A stretch of DNA of 5,572 nucleotides, taken from contig VGXH01000153.1 of assembly GCA_016873405.1 (NCBI GenBank), forward strand, positions 1 through 5,572, written 5' to 3'. The notes under the pieces were generated by a model. It was not told the origin of the DNA. It was given only the letters and a program-made list of their open reading frames with translations, and ran no database searches. Source of the DNA: a bacterium. GTDB lineage: Bacteria > Krumholzibacteriota > Krumholzibacteria > LZORAL124-64-63. Position 1 is the stretch's first letter, and each line of letters starts with the position of its first letter. The translations under genes and the position numbers were made by a program. Below are positions 1-5,572 of this stretch, one piece after another.

Positions 1-1929
1 GGACAGATCGGGGCCCAACTGCTCCCAGGCGTCCAGGCCGTCGACCGCCGTGGTGACCTCCAGGCCGGCCCGACCCAGCATCGCCACCGCCAGCTCGCGG
101 ATCTCCGGCTCGTCGTCGACGAACAGAACGCGGCCGCGCAGGGCAACGGGTGCCGCGCCTGCCGCCGACTGCGGCGCGTCGCCGCGCACGGCGTCGTCGC
201 CCCGGGGCAGGTACAGCGAGACCAGGGTGCCGCCCGCGGGCGGGCACTCGATGACCACGTGCCCGCCGAGGCCGGTCACCAGCCCGTACACGACCGAGAG
301 CCCCAGTCCCGTGCCCTGCCCCACCGCGCGCGTGGTGAAGAACGGGTCGAACAGGCGCGCGCGGATCTCATCGGGGATGCCCGGTCCGGTGTCGGCCACC
401 GTGAATACACAAGCGTCGCGACCGCGCCAGGCCGCCGGAAGGCGCGGGTCGTCGATCGCCGTGTTCTCCCTCGCGGCGGACAGCCGCAACGTGCCGCCGG
501 CCGCGCCCATGGCTTGGGCCGCATTCACGGCCAGGTTGAACAGGGCCTGCTGCAGCTGCTCCGGCGCCGCGCGCGCGCTGCCGCAGCCGGGGGCGACCGC
601 CACCTCGACGCGGATCGCCGGCGGCTGCGACGCCCGCAACTCGCGGGCGACCTCCTCGAGCAGCGGCAGCGGATCCAGCGACGCGGCCGCCGCGTCTTCG
701 GGGCGCGAGAAATGGAGAAGGCGCTGGACGAGGTCGCGTCCGCGCAAGGTGGCGCGTTGCACGCGGTCCAGGTCGGCGGCCAGGCGCGCGGGATCATGGG
801 CGTCCTCGCGCGCCAGGGCCGAGAAGCCGAGGATGGCCTGCAGGATGTTGTTGAAGTCGTGGGCGATGCCCCCGGCCATGACACCGAGGGACTGCAGCTT
901 CCGGGCTTGGGCCGCCTGAGCGTCGGCCGTCTCGGCCGCCAGTCGTGACTGCACCAGCGGCGCCAGATCGGTCGCGACCGCGGCGATCATGTCGAGGTCC
1001 TCGGGGCGATAGCCGCCGGGGCGCCCCGCGACGGCGATCAGGCCGAGCGCGCGCGCGCGTCTGGCCAGGCGGACCGCCAGCAGGGGGGCGCGCAGCGCGC
1101 CGGCTTCGTCGCCGGTGTCCGTCGCCACGAGCGGACCTTCCGCCTCCAGCACGAACCGCAGGGGGGCGGGCACGGAACCGGGCGCCACGGTGGCCAGCAC
1201 CGGCGTGCCGCCATCGGCGCGGTTGCAGGCCAGGCGCAGGCGGCCTTCGGCGTCCAGCAGGCCGACGCACGAACAAGGCGCCTCGAACAGGTCCTGCAGC
1301 AAGGCGCCCAGGCTCTCGAGGGTCTCGTCGCCGCCGCTGCCCAGGAACGCCGCCGCCATGCGCCCGCGCATCTCCAGCCGCTGCTCGGCGCGTTTGCGGG
1401 CGGTGATGTCGCGCACCGTGCCGACCAGGCGCGACCCGCGTCCCGCGCCGTTCGGGAGCACGGCCCGTCCCTGCTCCAGGACCCACCGGCAGGCGCCGTC
1501 GGCCCGCAGCAGCCGCACCTCGCACTCGTAGCCCGTCGCCGCGGGTTCCGCGCCGGCCGCGCGCGCGGCGTTCAGTCGCTCGCGGTCGCCCGGATGCACC
1601 AGGGCCAGCCAGTCGTCGGGCGTTCCGGGGCGCGGCCCGTCGCCGGCGACGATGGCGCCGAACGCGGGAGTGGCGATCAGGCTGTCGGAGTCCGGATCGA
1701 GCTGGAAGACGCCGCAGCGGCCGGCCTCGACCGTGGCGGTCAGCCGTTCGAGTTCGGCGCCCAGCCGTTCGTTCTCGGCCTTCAGTCGCTGCAGTCGGCT
1801 TTCATTCGCGGCCGTCACGAGGCGCGCGCGACGTCGGCTTCGCAGCAGCACGGCGCCGCCGGCCAGCAGACCGAATCCGAGCACGATCCCGCCGACACCG
1901 AGCCAGCCGGGCATCTGGGTTGCATTCAT
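1..1929 (-). CDS. Hybrid sensor histidine kinase (TM-coiled coil-PAS-GAF-HisKA-HATPase-REC), partial at C-terminus
   Basis: The frame is open for 643 codons from the ATG at 1929 to the window edge. Seen in order: one hydrophobic segment (about residues 9-29) followed by a basic patch (RSRRRAR); a leucine heptad helix (46-67); a PAS/PAC unit (about 66-180, ending DITARKRAE); a GAF-like region (about 190-328); a HisKA box with phosphoacceptor H357 in GGIAHDFNN; an HATPase with N-box N465/N469, G1 DTGPGIP at 513, F-box FDPFFTT at 527 and G2 GTGLGL at 539; and a receiver domain starting near 601 with acidic pair D605/D606. The window ends before the receiver's phospho-Asp, so the protein is truncated here by the edge, not by mutation. 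By family, it autophosphorylates on His and passes phosphate to its own receiver. With only about 8 residues before the membrane segment there is no periplasmic sensor, so input is probably cytoplasmic. GGAGGA lies 8 nt before the start. The gene follows the lyase gene by 28 nt, so co-transcription is likely. The signal is unknown. Confidence 0.93.
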   Translation of the reverse strand, partial: MNATQMPGWLGVGGIVLGFGLLAGGAVLLRSRRRARLVTAANESRLQRLKAENERLGAELERLTATVEAGRCGVFQLDPDSDSLIATPAFGAIVAGDGPRPGTPDDWLALVHPGDRERLNAARAAGAEPAATGYECEVRLLRADGACRWVLEQGRAVLPNGAGRGSRLVGTVRDITARKRAEQRLEMRGRMAAAFLGSGGDETLESLGALLQDLFEAPCSCVGLLDAEGRLRLACNRADGGTPVLATVAPGSVPAPLRFVLEAEGPLVATDTGDEAGALRAPLLAVRLARRARALGLIAVAGRPGGYRPEDLDMIAAVATDLAPLVQSRLAAETADAQAAQARKLQSLGVMAGGIAHDFNNILQAILGFSALAREDAHDPARLAADLDRVQRATLRGRDLVQRLLHFSRPEDAAAASLDPLPLLEEVARELRASQPPAIRVEVAVAPGCGSARAAPEQLQQALFNLAVNAAQAMGAAGGTLRLSAARENTAIDDPRLPAAWRGRDACVFTVADTGPGIPDEIRARLFDPFFTTRAVGQGTGLGLSVVYGLVTGLGGHVVIECPPAGGTLVSLYLPRGDDAVRGDAPQSAAGAAPVALRGRVLFVDDEPEIRELAVAMLGRAGLEVTTAVDGLDAWEQLGPDLS

Positions 1930-1957
1930 GCAGCGTGTCCTCCGGCGCCCGGCCCGC
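1930..1957 (-). promoter_or_regulatory. Short spacer with ribosome binding site of the histidine kinase gene
   Basis: This is the 28-nt gap between the lyase stop (1960-1958) and the kinase ATG (1929). The minus strand carries GGAGGA (1943-1938), 8 nt before the ATG, which fixes the kinase start. The neighbouring bases 1942-1952 form a small CCGG-CGC-CCGG inverted repeat that touches this site. It is too small to be a terminator and has no T-run. The spacing suggests one transcript for both genes. Confidence 0.7.
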
Positions 1958-3169
1958 TCACACCAGGGCCAAGGCCTGCCTGAGGTCGGCGATGATGTCC
2001 TCGACGTTCTCGAGCCCGACCGACAGGCGCACCATCGCCGGGTGGATGCCGACCTTCAGCAACTCGTCCTCCGAGTAGGTCGAATGGGTCATGGTCGCCG
2101 GATGCTCGATCAGCGTGTCGACGTCGCCGAGGCTCACCGCCAGCGTGCACAGCTTGACGTTGTCCATGACCACGCGTCCCGCCTCGCGGCCGCCCTTGAC
2201 CAGGAAGCTGATCATGCCGCCGGGACCGCGCTGCTGTCGGCGGCACAGCTCGTGCTGCGGGTGCGTCTTGAGGCCGGGGAAGATCACCTCGTCCACCTTC
2301 GGGTGGAAGCTGAGGAACTGCGCGACCTCGGTCGCATTGGCCATGTGCCGGTCCATGCGCACCGGCAGCGTCTTGAGCCCGCGCAGCAGCAGCCAGGCGT
2401 TGAAGGGCGAGATGCAGCCGCCGACATCGCGCAGGGTCTCCATCCGCGCGCGCAGGATCCAGTCGGCCTTGCCCACGAGGATGCCCGCCACGGTGTCGCC
2501 GTGCCCGCCGATGTACTTCGTCGCCGAGTGCAGGACGATGTCCGCGCCCAGCTTCAGCGGATTCTGCAGGTACGGCGTGCAGAAGGTGTTGTCGACCAGC
2601 ACCGGCACGCCGCGGCGGCGGGCGATCGCCGCCACCGCCGCGATGTCCGTCAGCACCAGCGTGGGGTTGGCCGGCGACTCGAGGTACACCAGCCGCGTCT
2701 TCCGCGTGATGGCCCGCGCGAAGTTCTCCGGGTCGGTGGCCGGCACTTCGGTGACGGTGATGCCCAGCCGCGGGAGGGTCTGCGTGAACAGCTGGTGCGT
2801 CCCGCCGTACAGCGTGTCGCCGGCCACGATGTGGTCGCCGGCGCGGCAGCAGGTCAGGACGGCCGTGGTCGCCGCCGCCATGCCGCTGGCCAGAGCCAGG
2901 GCCGCCTCACCCTGCTCGAGGTAGGCCAGCTCGGTCTCGAGCGCCGTCTGCGTCGGGTTGCCCAGCCGCGTGTAGACGTAGCTGGGATCCTCGCCGCGGA
3001 ACACGGCGGCGCCGTGCTCGGCGTTCTCGAAGGCGAACGTGGAGCTCTGGAAGATCGGCGTGCTCACCGCGCGGATGGGTCGGCCGACCTCGTGCTTGTC
3101 CAGGTGCTTCTTGCCGTGGATGCACAGCGTGGCGAAGCCCGGCCCTTCCTGGCGTCCGTCGTCCTTCAT
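1958..3169 (-). CDS. PLP-dependent trans-sulfuration family enzyme, closest to methionine gamma-lyase
   Basis: A 403-residue protein, about the usual family length, cytosolic and tetrameric by family. Seen: YTRLGNPT (66-73, phosphate and neighbouring-subunit contacts), SGMAA (95-99, cofactor phosphate loop), the stacking Tyr at 121, ESPANPT (164-170), D193 in VDNTF (pyridine nitrogen), K218 in HSATKYIGGHGD (Schiff-base lysine), SLGD (346-349) and R381 in MVRLSVGLE (substrate carboxylate). The C-terminal half (RMDRHMANA, EHPATMTHS, RLSVGLENVEDIIADL) reads like methionine gamma-lyase, which splits methionine to methanethiol, 2-oxobutyrate and ammonia. However, the active-site Cys116 of the Pseudomonas enzyme is G123 here (YGGTHQLF). 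Cystathionine gamma-lyase, cystathionine gamma-synthase or O-acetylhomoserine sulfhydrylase activity therefore remains possible. The ATG overlaps the metK TGA by one base (TGATG) and has a strong AAAGGAGG site (3183-3176) 6 nt upstream, inside the metK end, which suggests translational coupling. The family call is sure; the substrate is not. Confidence 0.93.
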   Translation of the reverse strand: MKDDGRQEGPGFATLCIHGKKHLDKHEVGRPIRAVSTPIFQSSTFAFENAEHGAAVFRGEDPSYVYTRLGNPTQTALETELAYLEQGEAALALASGMAAATTAVLTCCRAGDHIVAGDTLYGGTHQLFTQTLPRLGITVTEVPATDPENFARAITRKTRLVYLESPANPTLVLTDIAAVAAIARRRGVPVLVDNTFCTPYLQNPLKLGADIVLHSATKYIGGHGDTVAGILVGKADWILRARMETLRDVGGCISPFNAWLLLRGLKTLPVRMDRHMANATEVAQFLSFHPKVDEVIFPGLKTHPQHELCRRQQRGPGGMISFLVKGGREAGRVVMDNVKLCTLAVSLGDVDTLIEHPATMTHSTYSEDELLKVGIHPAMVRLSVGLENVEDIIADLRQALALV

Positions 3170-4425
3170 CACGCCCCTCCTTTCGCCCGCTTCGCGCCCT
3201 TGCCGCCGACCGCGCGTCCGGCGTCCGGCAGGTGCCGGCGCAGGGCCTCCACGCGGTCCAGCCGCTCCCAGGTGAAGCCGTCCTCGTCGCGCCCGAAGTG
3301 CCCGTACACCGCCGTGCGCCCGTACACGGGGCGTCTGAGGTCCAGGCACTCGATGATGCCCGCCGGCGAGAGGTCGAATTCCGCCTCGACGATCCGCGCC
3401 AGGGCGGGATCCGGCAGCACGCCGGTGCCCTCCGTATGGACCGTCACCGACAGGGGCTCGGGCATCCCGATGACGTAGGCCACCTCGACCGCGCAGCGCC
3501 GGGCCAGCCCCGCGGCCACCAGGTTCTTGGCCACCCAGCGCGCCGCGTAGGCGCCGCTGCGGTCCGGCTTCGTGGGATCCTTGCCGCTGAGCGCGCTGCC
3601 GCCGTGGGGGCAGGCCGGCCCGAAGCAGTCGACGGTGATCTTGCGGCCGGTCAGCCCCGAATCGGCCCGCGGGCCGCCCTCGCGAAAGGCCCCGACGGGG
3701 TTGATGAAGACCCGGGCGTCGGCGCCCAGCAGCCCGGTCGGGCCCAGCACGGGGGTGACGACCAGGCGCTTGAGGTCGCGCCGCAACCGCGCCAGGTCGG
3801 CTTCTTCCCGGTGGTGGGCCGAGACGACGACCGCGCTGATCGCCTCGGGCCGGTCCGCGCGGTAGCGCACCGAGACCTGCACCTTGCCGTCGGGGTACAG
3901 GTAGGGGACCTTTCCGGCCTCGCGGACGTCCTGCAGGCGTCGGGCCAGGCGGTTGGCCAGCAGCGTCGGCACCGGCATGTAGTGCATATCCACGGGCAGC
4001 CCGCGGCCCTCGTCGGTGGCGTAGCCCACGCAGACGCCCTGGTCGCCGGCGCCCTTGCGGTCGACGCCGAGGGACACGTCTCCGGACTGTTCCTCCAGCA
4101 TGACCAGCACCGAGCAGCTGCGGTGGTCGAAGCCGGTGGCGGGGTCGTCGTAGCCGACGCGGCGGATCGTCGCGCGGACCAGGCCGGTGATGTCCAGGTA
4201 GCACTTGGTCGTGATCTGGCCGGTGACGATGACCATGCCGGTCGTGGCCATGACCTCGCAGGCGACGCGGGCGTAGCGGTCCTCGCGCAGGATCGCGTCG
4301 AGGATGTCGTCGGCGATCTGGTCGCAGATCTTGTCGGCGTGGCCGGCCGTGACCGATTCGGCGGTGCGGATCCAGGTGGGATCGCCGGCGGTCCGGCGCG
4401 CGGCCGGCTGGCGGGAGGCGGACAT
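3169..4425 (-). CDS. metK: S-adenosylmethionine synthase (methionine adenosyltransferase), divergent
   Basis: A 418-residue protein that makes S-adenosylmethionine from methionine and ATP in the cytosol. Residues matching the E. coli active site are present: H29, D31 and K32 in GHADK; E57 (RVACE); Q113; GAGDQG (125-130); D179 (YPDGK); D255; GLTGRK (257-262); K282, K286 and D288 in SGKDPTKPD; GHFGR (375-379). The family signatures are altered around them: FINPVGAF replaces FINPTGRF, CPHGGSALSGKD replaces ARHGGGAFSGKD, and GHADK replaces GHPDK. It is about 34 residues longer than E. coli MetK (384), through about 15 extra N-terminal residues and a basic Gly/Lys/Arg tail (about 404-418). The ATG at 4425 was chosen because AAGGAG (4437-4432) lies 6 nt upstream. 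The frame stays open to a GTG at 4527, but the added residues are unlike MetK. It is the first gene of the minus-strand operon and overlaps the lyase gene by one base. The family call is certain from the catalytic residues. Confidence 0.96.
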   Translation of the reverse strand: MSASRQPAARRTAGDPTWIRTAESVTAGHADKICDQIADDILDAILREDRYARVACEVMATTGMVIVTGQITTKCYLDITGLVRATIRRVGYDDPATGFDHRSCSVLVMLEEQSGDVSLGVDRKGAGDQGVCVGYATDEGRGLPVDMHYMPVPTLLANRLARRLQDVREAGKVPYLYPDGKVQVSVRYRADRPEAISAVVVSAHHREEADLARLRRDLKRLVVTPVLGPTGLLGADARVFINPVGAFREGGPRADSGLTGRKITVDCFGPACPHGGSALSGKDPTKPDRSGAYAARWVAKNLVAAGLARRCAVEVAYVIGMPEPLSVTVHTEGTGVLPDPALARIVEAEFDLSPAGIIECLDLRRPVYGRTAVYGHFGRDEDGFTWERLDRVEALRRHLPDAGRAVGGKGAKRAKGGA

Positions 4426-4495
4426 GCGAGGCTCCTTGCTGACGGCAAGGTCGGTGCCCGCCGTCGAAAAACGGTTCCCAAGCGCCCGGCGACCT
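4426..4495 (-). promoter_or_regulatory. metK leader with possible RBS-sequestering hairpin and competing helix
   Basis: Read on the minus strand, CCTTGC (4450-4445) and GCAAGG (4439-4434) are perfect complements around a 5-nt loop. The second arm contains the AAGG of the metK ribosome binding site AAGGAG (4437-4432). Further upstream AGGTCG (4495-4490) can pair perfectly with CGACCT (4453-4448), which shares bases 4448-4450 with the hairpin, so the two folds exclude each other. The 36 nt enclosed by the longer helix hold a further CCGT/ACGG hairpin (4474-4471 with 4464-4461). This layout resembles a translational switch or attenuator on metK. I could not match it by eye to the known SAM riboswitch classes. 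Short helices arise easily by chance in GC-rich DNA, so confidence is modest. Confidence 0.35.
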
Positions 4496-4503
4496 GAAAC
4501 AAT
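4475..4503 (+). promoter_or_regulatory. Candidate sigma-70-type promoter for the ABC transporter gene
   Basis: TTCCCA (4475-4480) and AACAAT (4498-4503) are separated by 17 bases, each matching the -35 and -10 consensus at 4 of 6 positions. The second box sits in the most A-rich patch of the divergent intergenic region. Transcription would start near 4510. That leaves almost no leader for a TTG start at 4521, but a sensible leader containing GGAGG for a start at 4560. No convincing promoter for metK was found on the other strand. The match is weak and the sigma factor of this organism is unknown. Confidence 0.25.
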
Positions 4504-4520
4504 GTGCGATCGGAATCGTC

Positions 4521-5540
4521 TTGGCACGACTCCCGGACCCTAAACTGGAGGCGACGGCCATCAAAGTCAATCGCAGCCGCGACGGCCAGCAGACCGGCAT
4601 CCGCGTGTCCGCGCTGACGTTCGCCTACCTGACCGAGCCGGTGCTCAAGGGGGTCGAGTTCTCGCTCGCCAAGGGCGCGATCGGCCTGCTGGGCCCCAAC
4701 GGCTCGGGCAAGACGACGCTCCTGCGCTGCCTGCTCGGGCAGGTCCCGCTCGAGCGCGGGCGGGTCGAGGTGCTCGGCTGGGACATGGCGGCGCAGGCCA
4801 AGGCCGCCCGGGCCGGGCTGGGCTGGATGCCCGAGCGCGGCGGCGTCATCCCCGGCCTGAGCGGCGTGGGCCTGGTCGCCCACATGGGCGAGCTGTCGGG
4901 ACTGCCGGCGCGCGACGCCATGCAGCGCGCGCACGAGGTTCTGCACTACGTGGGCCTGGCCGACGAACGCTACCGGTCCTGCCAGGACTACAGCCAGGGC
5001 ATGAAGCAGCGCCTGAAGCTGGCGCAGGCCCTGGTGCACGACCCGGAGTGGCTGTTCCTGGACGAGCCCACCAGCGGCCTGGATCCGCGCGGCCGCGTCG
5101 CCGTCCTCGAGCTCATCCGCGACCTGGCCTGGAACAAGGGCCTGGGCGTGATCCTCTCGACGCACCTCCTGGCGGACGTCGAGGCGGTGTGCCACGAGAT
5201 CCTCGTCCTGCGCGCGGGCGAGCTGCTGGCGCGCGAGACCGTGGACGGCCACACGCGCCAGGCGCGGCAGGTCTTCGAGGTCGAGGGCTTCGGGAACGAG
5301 GAATCGTTCGTCGCCGGCCTGCGCGATCTCGGCTGCGAGTTCGAGCAGGACGGGCGCCTGCTGCTGGTGACGCTCGATCTGTCCCGCCTGGCGGGGGCCC
5401 GCCGGGAGACGGGTTTCGACGCCACCGCCGGCGTCACGGCGATCCTGGAGGTGGCGGCCGCGCGCGACTACGCGCTGCGCCGCCTGCGCCGGCGGCCGGT
5501 GACGCTGGCCGAGGAGTTCTATCGCATGGTGGAGGCCTGA
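4521..5540 (+). CDS. ABC transporter ATP-binding protein, ABC-2 exporter type (CcmA/NatA-like)
   Basis: The ATPase subunit of an exporter, acting at the inner face of the cytoplasmic membrane. Numbered from the TTG at 4521 (339 residues): Walker A GPNGSGKTT (58-66), a Q-loop region GWMPERGG with Glu105 where many importers have Gln (usual in the CcmA/NatA group), signature YSQGMKQRL (157-165), Walker B WLFLDEP (177-183) with catalytic E182, D-loop SGLDP (185-189) and switch H215 in STH. After about residue 245 comes a roughly 95-residue tail without ATPase motifs, as is common in this group. The cargo cannot be told. The start is uncertain: TTG 4521 has no good ribosome binding site, while GGAGG (4547-4551) stands 8 nt before an in-frame ATC at 4560; a GTG at 4605 is also possible but lacks a site. 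It is divergent from metK and 3 nt upstream of the next gene, probably its permease. Confidence 0.92.
   Translation: MARLPDPKLEATAIKVNRSRDGQQTGIRVSALTFAYLTEPVLKGVEFSLAKGAIGLLGPNGSGKTTLLRCLLGQVPLERGRVEVLGWDMAAQAKAARAGLGWMPERGGVIPGLSGVGLVAHMGELSGLPARDAMQRAHEVLHYVGLADERYRSCQDYSQGMKQRLKLAQALVHDPEWLFLDEPTSGLDPRGRVAVLELIRDLAWNKGLGVILSTHLLADVEAVCHEILVLRAGELLARETVDGHTRQARQVFEVEGFGNEESFVAGLRDLGCEFEQDGRLLLVTLDLSRLAGARRETGFDATAGVTAILEVAAARDYALRRLRRRPVTLAEEFYRMVEA
4547..4562 (+). promoter_or_regulatory. Strong ribosome binding site facing an in-frame ATC codon of the ABC ATPase gene
   Basis: GGAGG (4547-4551) is followed after 8 nt by ATC (4560-4562), codon 14 of the frame that opens at TTG 4521. It is the only strong ribosome binding site near the gene's 5' end. 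There is no in-frame ATG in this region; an ATG at 4502 is in another frame. Either the gene uses a rare ATC start, or it starts at TTG 4521 and the GGAGG is just the Leu-Glu-Ala codons read in frame. Confidence 0.35.
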
Positions 5541-5543
5541 GCG

Positions 5544-5572
5544 ATGCCCGTCTACGAACGCGGCTACACGCA
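5544..5572 (+). CDS. Start of next gene, probably the ABC transporter permease, partial
   Basis: An ATG at 5544 comes 3 nt after the ATPase stop, with GGAGG (5531-5535) 8 nt before it, inside the last codons of the ATPase gene. Only nine codons are visible before the window edge (MPVYERGYT). Short openings of the type MP(I/V)Y-x-x-x-Y are familiar from permease subunits encoded next to ATPases of this kind, and the tight spacing fits a transporter operon. The visible part is too short to prove the function. Confidence 0.6.

Noticed and set aside
1047..1059. GCGCGC dinucleotide run inside the kinase gene
   Set aside because: It encodes the ordinary Arg-Ala-rich stretch of the GAF-like region in frame. 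It is short and expected at this base composition.
1652..3478. A 608-codon plus-strand open frame across the kinase 5' end and the lyase gene, starting at GTG/ATG-type codons
   Set aside because: It is antisense to two genes with clear catalytic motifs, its translation is low-complexity Arg/Ala/Gly/His-rich with no domain, and high GC makes long stop-free antisense frames common.
3232..4497. A 421-codon plus-strand open frame opposite metK
   Set aside because: It mirrors metK codon structure (rich in Gly, Ala, Val, Asp and Arg with no motif) and has no ribosome binding site. It is an antisense shadow of metK.
4426..4520. A known SAM riboswitch class upstream of metK
   Set aside because: I looked for recognisable conserved cores of the SAM riboswitch classes by eye and found none. 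Only the unclassified pairing reported in the findings remains; a covariance-model search would settle it.
4426..4527. N-terminal extension of MetK to the GTG at 4527
   Set aside because: The 34 extra residues do not resemble MetK, the GTG lacks a ribosome binding site, and the extension would run into the divergent gene, while ATG 4425 has AAGGAG at ideal spacing.
4522..4537. Sigma-54-like TGGCACG box before the ABC gene
   Set aside because: The -24 half fits, but the -12 position reads CCGG instead of TTGC, so the promoter pattern is not met.
3170..4600. Upstream extension of the lyase frame through the whole of metK, which would give an 880-residue protein
   Set aside because: The family homology begins right after the ATG at 3169, which has a strong AAAGGAGG site. 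The extension is an out-of-frame reading of metK with Arg/Pro/Gly-rich sequence.

Overview
This is a very GC-rich bacterial window (roughly 70% G+C by eye) with tight gene spacing and strong Shine-Dalgarno sequences. It looks like chromosomal housekeeping and accessory DNA. No tRNA, rRNA, CRISPR array, insertion sequence or phage gene is visible. The lineage cannot be fixed from the sequence. The base composition and gene types would suit a high-GC Gram-negative or FCB-type bacterium (deltaproteobacterial, Gemmatimonadota, Eisenbacteria or Krumholzibacteria-like), but this is only a guess.

Minus strand, positions 4425 down to 1: three co-directional genes that look like one operon. The first is metK (S-adenosylmethionine synthase, 4425-3169). 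The second is a PLP-dependent sulfur amino acid lyase/synthase of the methionine gamma-lyase group (3169-1958), whose ATG overlaps the metK stop by one base. After 28 bases comes a membrane-anchored hybrid sensor histidine kinase (1929-1, PAS-GAF-HisKA-HATPase-REC), which runs off the left edge inside its receiver domain. The first two enzymes both act on methionine-pathway metabolites. The kinase could share their transcript, but its input and output are unknown.

Positions 4426-4520 (or up to 4559) separate metK from a divergently transcribed gene. On the metK side the leader can form a hairpin that buries half of the metK ribosome binding site. A competing upstream helix would free it. This is the most interesting regulatory hint in the window, but it is only a pencil-and-paper fold.

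Plus strand, positions 4521-5572: an ABC exporter ATPase, then the first nine codons of a next gene (probably the permease) three bases after the ATPase stop. Together they look like an ABC-2-type export operon. The ATPase start is uncertain: the only good ribosome binding site points to an ATC codon at 4560, not the TTG at 4521.

No clear new defence or mobile system is present. The second-look items are the metK leader, a MetK with altered family signatures, the pairing of metK with a methionine gamma-lyase-like gene, and the joining of a sensor kinase to this pair.
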